Source: Gammaproteobacteria bacterium (lineage in GTDB: Bacteria; Pseudomonadota; Gammaproteobacteria; DSM-16500). Taken from it: a stretch of 64,000 bases of DNA. The DNA lies in contig JAJNBC010000002.1 in NCBI GenBank assembly GCA_021156085.1, forward strand, positions 1 to 64,000, read 5' to 3'. Below the pieces are notes generated by a model. The model had not been told where the DNA came from. It did no database searches and was given only the letters and a program-made list of their open reading frames with translations. Of this stretch, positions 8,095-18,803 are shown in pieces. Made by a program: the position numbers and the translations under genes. How positions within the stretch are numbered: position 1 is the stretch's first letter; the number at the start of each line of letters is the position of its first letter.

Positions 8095-9792
8095 TTATAA
8101 TTGATGAGGCAATATAATAGTGAATTTTGCTCCCTTATTCGTTCCCTCGCTTTCAGCTTGCAAGCTGCCCCCCATTTCCTTGATTGCTAAAGCACTTGCA
8201 TGCAGACCGAAACCATGACCTGTTTTTTTTGTAGTAAACCCATGAGAAAATATCTTAGTTAAGTTTTCAGGCGGAATACCTACGCCATTATCTGTAATTT
8301 GAATAAAAAAAGAATTCTCGTTGTCTTTACCTGTTTCTATGGATAGCATTCTGTTTTCAGAAGAAGAAGCAGTAAGGGAATCTTTAGCATTCCTTATTAA
8401 GTTTATGACTACTTGCATCAATTTGGTTTTATCAATGAGAACAGGACCTAATTGGCTATAATGCTTCTCCATGGAAATTCGGTGCTTAGCGCTATCTATA
8501 TTAATCATAGCTAAAGACTCATCTAATATCCCTTCAATTGAGCAAAGTTCTTCTAATCTCACAACGCCGCTTAAGGTTTGTTGCATGGCTATGACTTCTT
8601 TAATGTGTTGTATGCTGGTGATTAATTTGCTCATCTCACTTACAATAAATGATTGCTCTTTTTGCCAATATTCTGCGAGCATTTTTAAATAATGGAGTAA
8701 GTGAGTTCCTTGAGGGTCCTTCATAATAAAGGCACTTAAGTCTTGCTGATGCTCATTAAGCAGGCTGCTCACATTAACAAGCCCTATTAATTTTGATTTA
8801 GCCATATGTTCTGCGACGAGGTTGGCAGAAACATTCACGCTATTTAATACATTGCCAATATTATGTAACACACTAGAAGCAACTTCAGCCATCCCTGCTT
8901 GGCGAGCAAATTTAATAGTTTGATAATTTAGTATTTCTTTGTAAGTAGAGGCTGCAATGGCAATACCCAAAATAAAAAAGGTCACTATTGTAACAGCAAT
9001 AGATAGCACATGCGGGTCAAGGAAGGACATAAGATGAGGGGCATGCACTTTTGGTGTAAAAATAGCTGCCTCCATACCTGAATAGTGCATGCCGCAAATC
9101 GCAGCCCCCATAATCGCTGCACTAATTAGCTTGAGACGTATACGTCTTCTCCATGCACCTTGGTTGCTGTTTAAGGCTAAGTATAAAGCAGCTTCTGAGG
9201 CAACAATGGCAATAACGATAGATACAAAAAATATCCACGGAATATAGCGAATGTTCATGCTGGTTGTCATGGCTGCCATCCCCACATAATGCATAGAAGC
9301 GATGGCTAATCCTAATATAACGCCTCCTAACCCCAATCTAGGAATGTTAATTATTTTTTCTCTTAATAAAAATAAGGCAAAACTGGATGCTAGAATGGCT
9401 ACTATCATGGACAGGCCGGTGAGGAAGGGGTCATAGTCCATCATCATTGGCATTTTAAACGCTAGCATCCCAATAAAATGCATAGACCAAATACCTGCTC
9501 CCATTGCAAATGAACCACCTAAGAGCCATAAAATATTATTAACCCGTGTGTTGCCTACGTCCCTTAAGCGGCCTGTTATATCTAAGGCGATATAAGAAGC
9601 CATAGTAGAAACTAAATAGGACAATATGACCAAATGTATATCATAGTAGCCAGTGATATGGTTAGAGGGAATAGGACCAAGCTGAAAAAAACTCGATAGC
9701 ACCTTTCGATTCTCCTTATCTGTATTACTTTTTACTTCCCTAATTACTAAGAGCTTACTGTATTTTTGAGAAAGAAGGTACGTGATATTCAT
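8095..9792 (-). CDS. MHYT-domain sensor histidine kinase
   Basis: A 565-residue membrane protein. Seven or so N-terminal membrane segments carry three MHYT-type motifs: SMHFIGM (about 103-109), SMHYVGM (166-172) and GMHYSGM (234-240); MHYT domains are thought to bind copper and sense oxygen, CO or NO. The kinase part begins with SSVLHNIGNVLNS (His310 as likely phosphorylation site), an H-box variant known from this kinase class, and ends in a HATPase domain (LIRNAKDSL, ITDNGVGIP, GHGFGLHAS). It is the first gene of an operon with the REC-GGDEF-EAL regulator. No ribosome binding site is visible before this ATG, so the exact start is uncertain. Confidence 0.9.
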   Translation of the reverse strand: MNITYLLSQKYSKLLVIREVKSNTDKENRKVLSSFFQLGPIPSNHITGYYDIHLVILSYLVSTMASYIALDITGRLRDVGNTRVNNILWLLGGSFAMGAGIWSMHFIGMLAFKMPMMMDYDPFLTGLSMIVAILASSFALFLLREKIINIPRLGLGGVILGLAIASMHYVGMAAMTTSMNIRYIPWIFFVSIVIAIVASEAALYLALNSNQGAWRRRIRLKLISAAIMGAAICGMHYSGMEAAIFTPKVHAPHLMSFLDPHVLSIAVTIVTFFILGIAIAASTYKEILNYQTIKFARQAGMAEVASSVLHNIGNVLNSVNVSANLVAEHMAKSKLIGLVNVSSLLNEHQQDLSAFIMKDPQGTHLLHYLKMLAEYWQKEQSFIVSEMSKLITSIQHIKEVIAMQQTLSGVVRLEELCSIEGILDESLAMINIDSAKHRISMEKHYSQLGPVLIDKTKLMQVVINLIRNAKDSLTASSSENRMLSIETGKDNENSFFIQITDNGVGIPPENLTKIFSHGFTTKKTGHGFGLHASALAIKEMGGSLQAESEGTNKGAKFTIILPHQL

Positions 9793-9945
9793 AATTTGTA
9801 ATAAAAGAGGAGGAATAATTGCATAATATTTCTTCTTTAAATATTAAAATAGGCGAAAGATGAGAAGCAGGTACTGAGTAAACTTTAAAAAGAATGCTGT
9901 AGGAATGTCATCGGCAGTGAGGGGCAGAGGGTAGAATAGAAGGAG

Positions 9946-11445
9946 TTACGATGCAGAGAATGCGGCTGGAGACGAATTAGGATAGATTCCTTGTTGTTGT
10001 TCTTCCCAATGTCTTTTCAATCTAGCCGATGCTAAATGGCTGTCATTATTCCTAAAAAAAGGCGCAATTGCAGCGAGGTAGTCTTCTTTGGAGATAGAAT
10101 ATTTATCATGCTTCGAATTCAATGCTTTAAAAGCTTTTCTGACTCCTTCTTTATGAAATTTTAAACGCAAGTCAAGGTTATCCATATTAGTATGTTGAGG
10201 CAAACTGAAAAAAGTATATGCAGAGGGGCCCCGTTTAGGCTTGAACGGTCTTCTTAAAAACGCTTCCCGCCATTTGGAAACTATTTCAGAGATTCCTGGT
10301 TGCGCGTACAAAAGATCGTATAACTCTTTTTTTTCTGTCAATAGTAGGAAAATATCGTAAACCAGAGGTTCTTGAAATTCTTTTAATGCTTCTACTAAGA
10401 AATGCATCCCATCTTTTGATTCTTTTAGAAAAGGAATAGTTTTTGAGATCATTTCATCTTTTTCAAGCTCCAGTATTTCAAGAAATATTTCTAGAATTTT
10501 TTTCTTGTTTTGCGTTCTTAAGACAGCTTCAAATTTTTCTAACCATCTATCTTCAGATTCCAAAGCTTCCTGAGAACCTTGCAGTAAAATTAATAAGCAT
10601 TCCTTGTCTTCTTTCTCAGTTAATAGATGAAAAATATCTTTAAAACTATTTGAGCGTTGCCAGCGAAAATCTGATAGAGCGTCCATACAATGACCGTTAC
10701 GCTTTTTGACCCCTTTAATGCCTTCTCGGCAAAGTGACTGCAATTTTTTAATTTCTTGAGGTGTGACGTTGAGTGCCTGTGCTCTCCTTTCTAATGATGC
10801 ATTATCATCATAAGGATAACCATCTGCATTACTATCACCACGAAAAATTCTATAGTAAATTTTCAAGCCATATTGCGCCAGTATACTACTTAGAAAGGTG
10901 GTTGCTAGCGTAATGCATACAATACATTCAACAGTTAACGGTACAGTGATAAAGGACGATAATAACAGTGCAAAAGGAATACTTCCTAGAATTCCTAAAA
11001 AAGAGGATTTTCTATATAACCGAGCGATCCACATGCCCATGCTAAAGCAACTGGCGTTTATCAATAGAGAAGCATGACTCTCGTAGAGCGCAGTTTGAAT
11101 GAGCCCCACAATGATAGGTGCGTGAGATAATACAAAAAGCGCTAATACTAAACCTATTGTGATTCCTAAAGCGATACTGATCAATGAGACAAGGGCTTTG
11201 TGTTTCTTGCGATGATTTATTAAATTTTCCACTGTCTGAGTGGCTCTCATAAAAGGCGTGGCGAATAAATCATCTACCCCAATAATCATAAAAGCCCATA
11301 TTGCCCAACTGAGTGGCCAGACGCCTACTATGCCTAAACCAAGAAGAAGTAAACTCTGAGCTAGTGTGAAAAGAGGACGAATAGGATAGAAGCTTTTCTT
11401 ATGCCTCGCAGTAGGAAAAAGCTTAAAAAGATAATCCGATGGCAT
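9946..11445 (-). CDS. Orphan multi-pass membrane protein with a helical cytosolic tail
   Basis: I do not recognise this 499-residue protein. About six hydrophobic segments fill residues 25-195, including QSLLLLGLGIVGVWPLSWAI and ITIGLVLALFVLSHAPIIVG. From about residue 200 it is charged and mostly helical, with repeated leucine/glutamate segments (EIFLEILELEKDEM, VYDIFLLLTEKKELYDLL) that resemble a helical repeat array. The C-terminus is HWEEQQQ followed by a small polar tail, loosely like secretion signals of Dot/Icm substrates; that is only a resemblance. It is a single gene between the c-di-GMP operon and the ogt-like gene, which is read the other way. Confidence 0.7.
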   Translation of the reverse strand: MPSDYLFKLFPTARHKKSFYPIRPLFTLAQSLLLLGLGIVGVWPLSWAIWAFMIIGVDDLFATPFMRATQTVENLINHRKKHKALVSLISIALGITIGLVLALFVLSHAPIIVGLIQTALYESHASLLINASCFSMGMWIARLYRKSSFLGILGSIPFALLLSSFITVPLTVECIVCITLATTFLSSILAQYGLKIYYRIFRGDSNADGYPYDDNASLERRAQALNVTPQEIKKLQSLCREGIKGVKKRNGHCMDALSDFRWQRSNSFKDIFHLLTEKEDKECLLILLQGSQEALESEDRWLEKFEAVLRTQNKKKILEIFLEILELEKDEMISKTIPFLKESKDGMHFLVEALKEFQEPLVYDIFLLLTEKKELYDLLYAQPGISEIVSKWREAFLRRPFKPKRGPSAYTFFSLPQHTNMDNLDLRLKFHKEGVRKAFKALNSKHDKYSISKEDYLAAIAPFFRNNDSHLASARLKRHWEEQQQGIYPNSSPAAFSAS

Positions 11446-11603
11446 GTAACATGACCTTTGGGCGGAATGTTTTACTTATTAGAGGGCAATATTTGTGTGT
11501 TTAATAATTTTTGTGCAGAGTATATAATAAGTCCACTTTAGAGTGAAGAGAATTATTCATTATAGTATAGCTATATTACAATTTCGTCTTTAAGGATCCG
11601 CGA

Positions 11604-12260
11604 ATGAGAGATGCTCAATCTATAGAAGAATATAAATTTAATCACGATATTCAGAGCCAGCTGGTACTGCTTATAGAAGATAGGCCAGATAAATTAGAAT
11701 ACCCCCATGTTTTGAAAATATCCTGGTTAGATACCCCCCTTGGCCCCATGGTGGCCATTGCCGATAATCATGCACTTTATCTTTTAGAATTTATAGGTCG
11801 TCGAGGTTTAGTGCATGAAGTCAAATGTCTTAAGCAAAAAACTCAATCAGTGATGACAATGGGATCTACGCCGTTGATAAACTCAATTGAGAATGAATTG
11901 AGCCACTATTTTTCCGGTAAATTAACGGCATTTAAAACGCCTTTATTTTTTCTGGGATCTTCTTTTCAAAAACAAGTATGGGAAGAATTAAGAAAAATTT
12001 CTTATGGAGAAACACGTTCTTACGCCGATATTGCAGAGGCTATCGGAAGGCCTACTGCTTTTCGTGCCGTGGCACAAGCCAATGGTTCTAATCAGCTTGC
12101 TATCATTGTCCCCTGTCATCGCGTCATTAATAAAAATGGCGATTTAGGGGGGTATGCGGGGGGATTAGGTCATAAAGAATGGTTAATTAATCACGAGCAA
12201 AAGAATGGTTACTCCGACATGTCATTTACGAGCAACCCTAAAGCATTATGCTTAAATTAA
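11604..12260 (+). CDS. ogt: Methylated-DNA--protein-cysteine S-methyltransferase
   Basis: This suicide enzyme takes the methyl group from O6-methylguanine onto its own cysteine. The active-site motif PCHRVINKNGDLGGYAGG is intact (acceptor Cys in PCHRV), preceded by the DNA-binding helix-turn-helix with GETRSYADIAEAIG and RAVAQANGSN. The N-terminal part (SWLDTPLGPMVAIAD) is the ribonuclease-like fold of the family. At 218 residues it is longer than E. coli Ogt, and it has neither the Ada metal-binding domain nor an AraC domain. AAGGA seven bases before the ATG supports the start. Together with tag, it gives two alkylation-repair genes within 7 kb, though not in one operon. Confidence 0.92.
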   Translation: MRDAQSIEEYKFNHDIQSQLVLLIEDRPDKLEYPHVLKISWLDTPLGPMVAIADNHALYLLEFIGRRGLVHEVKCLKQKTQSVMTMGSTPLINSIENELSHYFSGKLTAFKTPLFFLGSSFQKQVWEELRKISYGETRSYADIAEAIGRPTAFRAVAQANGSNQLAIIVPCHRVINKNGDLGGYAGGLGHKEWLINHEQKNGYSDMSFTSNPKALCLN

Positions 12261-12334
12261 TAATGAGAGATGATTATGCCAACTGGCGGTTGCAATTGAC
12301 TATATGGTCGGGCGCTTGTCTAAGATGTACCAGA

Positions 12335-12365
12335 ATAAAAAAACCCTGCTATTTCTAGCAGGGTT
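12335..12365 (-). terminator. Rho-independent terminator of groESL
   Basis: A perfect 9-bp stem (AACCCTGCT / AGCAGGGTT) with a six-base loop is followed, in the minus direction, by a run of T (TTTTTTT as read from that strand). It stands 33 bases after the groEL stop codon. Confidence 0.9.
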
Positions 12366-12397
12366 CTCTTTAGTTAAGTATAGGCAATACTTCTAGA

Positions 12398-14089
<1,692 letters not shown>

Positions 14090-14103
14090 TTAAAAAATTT
14101 AAA

Positions 14104-14409
14104 TTAGTCTTCCATTACACCCATTACATCTTCTTCACGCATGATCAGGTATTCTTGGCCATCGAGTTTCACGTTTGTGCCAGCGTATTTGCCAAACAAT
14201 ACGGTATCACCCACTTTGACTTGTAAGGGTTGCAATTTACCTTCAATGTATTTACCTGTCCCTGTGGCACGTACCTTACCTTTATATGGCTTATCTTTAT
14301 CCGCTGTATCTGGAATGACGATACCGCCGGCTGTGGTTGTTTCTGATTCGTCTGGCTTAACTAAAATTCGATCTGCCAAAGGGCGAATCGTTTTACTTTT
14401 TTCTGTCAT
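14104..14409 (-). CDS. groS: Co-chaperonin GroES
   Basis: This 101-residue protein is the lid of the GroEL cavity. It has the conserved start [16 protein letters not shown], the mobile-loop region [13 protein letters not shown] and the roof segment. A good ribosome binding site (CAGGAGA) precedes the ATG. It is slightly longer than the usual 95-97 residues at its N-terminus (MTEKSKT). It is the first gene of the groES-groEL operon. Confidence 0.97.
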   Translation of the reverse strand: MTEKSKTIRPLADRILVKPDESETTTAGGIVIPDTADKDKPYKGKVRATGTGKYIEGKLQPLQVKVGDTVLFGKYAGTNVKLDGQEYLIMREEDVMGVMED

Positions 14410-14509
14410 CTGGTTTCTCCTGACTTTTATATCTAAATTAAAAAAATCGACTTTTCTAAGCCTGTCCCTTAAAAATAGGAGGAGGCTCCTTCATAATATG
14501 GGGGTCAAT

Positions 14510-14536
14510 TTGGCACTCTCAAGTGCTGAGTGCCAA
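14510..14536 (-). promoter_or_regulatory. CIRCE operator (HrcA site) of groESL
   Basis: The inverted repeat TTGGCACTC-N9-GAGTGCCAA matches the CIRCE consensus TTAGCACTC-N9-GAGTGCTAA except for one symmetric change in each arm, so the two arms remain perfectly complementary. CIRCE is bound by the heat-shock repressor HrcA. It overlaps the -10 box and the expected transcription start of groES, so bound repressor would block initiation. Confidence 0.93.
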
Positions 14537-14563
14537 ATATATATAAAAATGAAGGAGAGTCAA
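14536..14563 (-). promoter_or_regulatory. Sigma-70 type promoter of groESL
   Basis: Read on the minus strand, TTGACT (14563-14558) and TATATT (14541-14536) are 16 bases apart. The -10 box abuts CIRCE, and transcription would start inside the operator. A housekeeping promoter with repressor control fits HrcA-type heat-shock regulation. I do not see an obvious sigma-32 type promoter. Confidence 0.75.
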
Positions 14564-14687
14564 GCGAGAAATGTTTGCTGACTAAGAAAAGAGACGATAC
14601 TATGCTAAAGATTCAGCCTTTTCTATTGTCTCTCCTCCCACATGGTCGTACTAAATTGAGGTAAAATATGTTCAATCGAGTTTGCTC

Positions 14688-16445
14688 ATGAAAAAAATCT
14701 TGCTTAGTATCTTCTTAAGCATGGTGATTTCTACCGGCCATGCTCAAACGCAGCCTTCCCCCCTTCCACCTGCTCAAGCTTTTGGTTTTTCAGCTCATTT
14801 GCAAACGCCCCCCCAACTTGTTCTCCAATGGAATATTGCGCCAGGTTATTATTTATATAGGAGTCAATTACATTTCTATATTGATAAAAAAAAAATAGCT
14901 TTGCCTTCCTTGCCGGCGGGCATCACTAAGCAGGATACTTTCCTAGGGCGTTACCAAATCTATACCGGCAGCTTGAAAATTGTATTGCCCCCCCTATCTG
15001 AAAAGGAGCTGCTTACCATTGAATATCAGGGTTGCTCAAGCCAAGGTTTTTGTTACAGTCCTATCAAAAAGAATCTTCGATTAAATACCATCCACTCCTC
15101 CACGCCCATCCTCGTTTCTGATATCCCGGATGTTTCCAAGCAAGCTTATACAGAAATGATATTCACTAAGCCCAACCTATTTGTCATTGTGTTGAGTTTT
15201 TTAGGGCTGGGCTTATTGTTAGCTTTTACGCCTTGTGTCTTGCCTATGGTACCGATTTTATCCGGCATCATTATAGGCCATCGCAAAAAAAGCCCCACCA
15301 CTAAAACTTTCAGTTTGTCTTTAGCTTATGTCTTAGGGATGGCAATTGCTTATGCTATTGCCGGGATGATGGTTGCTTTGATAGGCAATCATATTCAAAT
15401 AGCATTACAAAAACCTTGGATAATTGTATTGCTTAGTGGGATATTCGTTCTCTTAGCTTTATCTTTATTGGGTGTCTATGAATTCCAGCTACCTTCTCGT
15501 TGGCAGAAACGATTAACAGACTTAAGTAATAGACAAAAAAGCGGCACGTATCTGGGGGTGTTTGTGATGGGTAGTGTTTCCAGCTTGATTATTTCTCCTT
15601 GTATCAGTCCTGCTCTGGTGGGTGTGCTTGCTTACATCGCTCACACTGGCAATATAGCGCTGGGGGCGCTGGCTTTATTGTCGCTGGGTATAGGGATGGG
15701 ATTGCCTTTATTATTAGTAGGGGCTTCGGTAGAAAGATTTTTACCTAAGGCGGGACCGTGGATGCAAACCATTGAGCATAGCGTTGGTATCCTCATGCTT
15801 GCTTTTGCTATTTGGTTGTTAGCTCGTGTCCTCTCTGGCCCGTTGGTCTTATTTCTCTGGTCTTTTTTATGTATTACCACAGCGATTATGATGGGCAATT
15901 TCAAAAAAGCGCTCCATCAGTGGCAACATGTGCGTCATGGCTTAGCGACTATTCTTTTAATTTATGGTTTAATCTTATTAGTCGGAGCGATATTAGGTAA
16001 TGTCGATCCCCTGCATCCTTGGGAAAACTGGAGCTTTACTTCTCATACTGCTCGATATCAAAGCCGCGCTGCGTGGATCAAGCTCAAGGGAATGGCCCAA
16101 TTAGATCAAGCGCTTGAGCAAGCTAAAAAAGAAAAGAAATGGGTCATGCTCGATTTTTCTGCTGAATGGTGTGAAAGCTGTAGACGCATGGATCGTTATG
16201 TATTTACGAATCTAAAGGTGAGGCAAGCACTAACTGATTTTGTTTTATTGCAAGCAGACATTACAGAGAACAATCCATTTGATCAAGCGCTTATGCGCCG
16301 CTTCCACGTTATTGCGCCGCCTACATTTTTATTTTTTATGCCAAGCGGTGAAGAGTTAAATGCAGAACGTTGGGTAGGAGAAGCGACGACTAAAGAAATC
16401 CTATCTCATCTACAAAAATTAAAGGAAAGAACCCGTGTCTATTGA
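14688..16445 (+). CDS. dsbD: Thiol:disulfide interchange protein DsbD
   Basis: DsbD carries electrons from cytoplasmic thioredoxin across the inner membrane to periplasmic DsbC/DsbG and cytochrome maturation proteins. All three parts are visible in 585 residues: a signal peptide (about 1-19), the periplasmic alpha domain with redox pair C116 and C122 (YQGCSSQGFC), an eight-segment membrane domain with FTPCVLPMVP and ISPCISPALVG, and a C-terminal thioredoxin-like domain with WCESC. I chose the ATG at 14688 over the TTG at 14682, because it begins the signal peptide MKKILLSIFLS. A seven-codon ORF (ATG 14668) overlaps this start by ATGA. gshA overlaps the 3' end. Confidence 0.96.
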   Translation: MKKILLSIFLSMVISTGHAQTQPSPLPPAQAFGFSAHLQTPPQLVLQWNIAPGYYLYRSQLHFYIDKKKIALPSLPAGITKQDTFLGRYQIYTGSLKIVLPPLSEKELLTIEYQGCSSQGFCYSPIKKNLRLNTIHSSTPILVSDIPDVSKQAYTEMIFTKPNLFVIVLSFLGLGLLLAFTPCVLPMVPILSGIIIGHRKKSPTTKTFSLSLAYVLGMAIAYAIAGMMVALIGNHIQIALQKPWIIVLLSGIFVLLALSLLGVYEFQLPSRWQKRLTDLSNRQKSGTYLGVFVMGSVSSLIISPCISPALVGVLAYIAHTGNIALGALALLSLGIGMGLPLLLVGASVERFLPKAGPWMQTIEHSVGILMLAFAIWLLARVLSGPLVLFLWSFLCITTAIMMGNFKKALHQWQHVRHGLATILLIYGLILLVGAILGNVDPLHPWENWSFTSHTARYQSRAAWIKLKGMAQLDQALEQAKKEKKWVMLDFSAEWCESCRRMDRYVFTNLKVRQALTDFVLLQADITENNPFDQALMRRFHVIAPPTFLFFMPSGEELNAERWVGEATTKEILSHLQKLKERTRVY

Positions 16446-17727
16446 TCAACCTTATCAAACCCCTCATTTGACGATGGCTTCTATTACGCCACTGCATTTA
16501 TTGGAAGAACAATTGCTTGGTAAAGAAAAAGAAATTGAAAATTGGTTTACTGCACAATGGAAACTTAGCCCAGCGCCTGTATATGGGTCTGTTGATTTGC
16601 GTCATGCGGGTTTCAAATTAGCTCCTGTAGATATGAATTTATTTCCGGGGGGCTTTAATAATTTAAATCCTGAATTTATCCCACTTTCGGTGGAGGCTGC
16701 TGGCGTGGCCATTCGTCAGCAACAACCCCACGCAAAAAAAATTTTATTAGTGCCAGAAAACCATACTCGCAATCGTTATTACTGGGACAATATTAAAACG
16801 TTATTATCTATTCTAAGGGCGGCAGGGTTCATGGTGTGTCTAGGGTCTTTATTATCAGGAGAGGATCAGAGGGCGCTTAGTGGAGGTGAATCCTTGCCAT
16901 TAAATAAGATCAAGCGTCAGCAAAATAAAATTTTTGTGAATGAATTTGTCCCTGATATTATTTTATTAAATAACGACTTATCCGCAGGCATACCCGAAAT
17001 TTTGCAAGATTTAGAGCAACCCCTTGTTCCGCCTGCCGAATTAGGATGGAGCCAACGTTTGAAATCAGAGCATTTCCAATATTATGCCGATGTAAGCCAG
17101 ATTTTCTCTCACTTAATTCATATTGATCCGTGGTTTATTGCCCCTTTATTTTTACATTGCGGCGAAATTAATTTTATGCAAGGAGAAGGCGAAGATTGTG
17201 TGGTGCACCAGGTTACGCAATTATTGCAAGAGATCCAAAACAAATACGATGAATATCAAATTAATTGCAAACCCTTTGTTATCATCAAAGCAGATGCAGG
17301 CACTTATGGTATGGCAGTGATGACGGTACGTGATGCCAAAGAAATTTATTCTTTAAATCGTAAAGAGCGCACACGTATGTCCAAATCGAAGAATGGCCAA
17401 CCTGTGCAGCGCGTTATTATACAAGAAGGCATCTATACATTTGAAACATGGGGCGCAACGAATGCAGTTGCTGAGCCAGTCGTGTATTTGTGGGGAGAGC
17501 GTGTAGTAGGTGGATTCTATCGTGTTCATAAAGAACGTGGTATGGATGAAAATCTTAATACACCAGGTATGCATTTTGAACCGCTGGCCTTTGCAGAAAC
17601 TTGTCACCCACCCGATAAGCAAGCGCAGCCTGCGGCATGTCAAAATCGATTTTATGCCTACGGTGTTATCGCACGATTAAGCATGTTAGCTGCCGCCCGT
17701 GAAATAGCGGGGCAACATAAGCGATGA
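16435..17727 (+). CDS. gshA: Glutamate-cysteine ligase, proteobacterial (non-E. coli) type
   Basis: This 430-residue enzyme makes gamma-glutamylcysteine, the first step of glutathione synthesis. It belongs to the type first defined in Acidithiobacillus rather than the E. coli GshA family: note VDLRHAGFKLAPVDMNLFPGGFNNL, ENHTRNRYYWDN and KADAGTYGMAVMTV. It starts with GTG inside the last 11 bases of dsbD and its stop overlaps the gshB start, so the three genes are one translationally coupled redox operon. The pairing with gshB directly downstream confirms the assignment. Confidence 0.94.
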   Translation: MSIDQPYQTPHLTMASITPLHLLEEQLLGKEKEIENWFTAQWKLSPAPVYGSVDLRHAGFKLAPVDMNLFPGGFNNLNPEFIPLSVEAAGVAIRQQQPHAKKILLVPENHTRNRYYWDNIKTLLSILRAAGFMVCLGSLLSGEDQRALSGGESLPLNKIKRQQNKIFVNEFVPDIILLNNDLSAGIPEILQDLEQPLVPPAELGWSQRLKSEHFQYYADVSQIFSHLIHIDPWFIAPLFLHCGEINFMQGEGEDCVVHQVTQLLQEIQNKYDEYQINCKPFVIIKADAGTYGMAVMTVRDAKEIYSLNRKERTRMSKSKNGQPVQRVIIQEGIYTFETWGATNAVAEPVVYLWGERVVGGFYRVHKERGMDENLNTPGMHFEPLAFAETCHPPDKQAQPAACQNRFYAYGVIARLSMLAAAREIAGQHKR

Positions 17728-18668
17728 CAATTCAATTAGGCGTAGTCATGGATCCTATTCAAGCGATTAACTACAAAAAAGATAGTACGCTCGCCATGTT
17801 ATGGGAGGCGGCCGCTCGGGGTTGGACCCTTCATTATTTTGAGCAGGCTGATTTATTTGTACGAGAGGGTAGGGCATGCGCTAATAGCCGATTATTAAAT
17901 GTTTTTCGGGATCCTCAACATTGGTTTGAATTAGGGGCTTATCATTGTATAGAGTTAGCAACGCTGGACATCATCTTATTACGCAAAGATCCTCCTTTTA
18001 ATCTTGAGTATATTTACACAACTTATATTTTAGAATTAGCAGAGCAGGCAGGGGTTAAAGTAATTAATAAGCCTCAAAGCTTGCGTGATGCGAATGAAAA
18101 ATTTTATACCACATGGTTTCCTCAGTATTGTCCTCCTACATTAATCACGCGGGATATCGCGTTGTTGCGTGCATTTTTAAAAGAACAAAAAGATATTATT
18201 TGCAAGCCGCTAAATGGTATGGGCGGTATTTCTGTATTTCGGGTGGAAGAATCAGATTTGAATGCCAGCGTTATATTTGAAACGCTGACACGACAAAGCA
18301 AAAGTTTCATGATGGCGCAATCCTATATTCCTGAAATTACCCAAGGGGATAAGCGGATTTTGTTAATTAATGGCGAACCCGTGGCTTATGCTTTGGCCCG
18401 TCTGCCTGCGGCGGGCGAGTTACGGGGTAATTTGGCGGCAGGGGCGAAGGGGGTGGCGCAACCTTTAAGTGAGCAAGATAAAGCCTTATGTCGGGGAATC
18501 GGGCCTGCGTTAAGAGAAAAAGGATTATTTTTTGTGGGATTAGATGTGATCGGGCATTATTTAACAGAAATCAATGTGACTAGTCCTACCTGCATTCGAG
18601 AGTTAGATGAGCAATGTGATTTAAATATTAGCCATCAATTATTTAATCAAGTTTTATCTTTGTTGTAA
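17724..18668 (+). CDS. gshB: Glutathione synthetase
   Basis: This ATP-grasp enzyme joins glycine to gamma-glutamylcysteine. The 314-residue protein has the family start LGVVMDPIQAINYKKDSTLAML, the segment LLRKDPPFNLEYIY, the ATP-binding loop CKPLNGMGGISVFRV and the end motif EINVTSPTCIREL. It begins in the ATGA overlap with gshA. Length and motifs are normal. The next gene has its own promoter, so the operon probably ends here. Confidence 0.97.
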   Translation: MTIQLGVVMDPIQAINYKKDSTLAMLWEAAARGWTLHYFEQADLFVREGRACANSRLLNVFRDPQHWFELGAYHCIELATLDIILLRKDPPFNLEYIYTTYILELAEQAGVKVINKPQSLRDANEKFYTTWFPQYCPPTLITRDIALLRAFLKEQKDIICKPLNGMGGISVFRVEESDLNASVIFETLTRQSKSFMMAQSYIPEITQGDKRILLINGEPVAYALARLPAAGELRGNLAAGAKGVAQPLSEQDKALCRGIGPALREKGLFFVGLDVIGHYLTEINVTSPTCIRELDEQCDLNISHQLFNQVLSLL

Positions 18669-18741
18669 TGATGAGAATAACCAAGTGAGTGAAGCCTCAA
18701 CAGGGCTCTTCTTTTGAAGTAGGCGATCTTCTTCTCTATAC

Positions 18742-18769
18742 TTGACAAGATAGTGAATTACTGTACTAT
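18742..18769 (+). promoter_or_regulatory. Promoter of the first repeat-protein gene
   Basis: A consensus TTGACA and a TACTAT box are 16 bases apart. Transcription would begin near 18776, which excludes the in-frame GTG at 18753 as start codon and supports the ATG at 18804. Confidence 0.75.
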
Positions 18770-18803
18770 GCGGGTACATTTTCACAATCAGGGGATTTTT
18801 ACC

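Noticed and set aside
14141-14581. 146-codon frame antisense to groES
   Set aside because: It covers groES, the CIRCE operator and the promoter; all three are better supported.
18753-18803. GTG at 18753 as start of repeat protein A
   Set aside because: It falls between the -35 and -10 boxes of a strong promoter, so it would not be transcribed.
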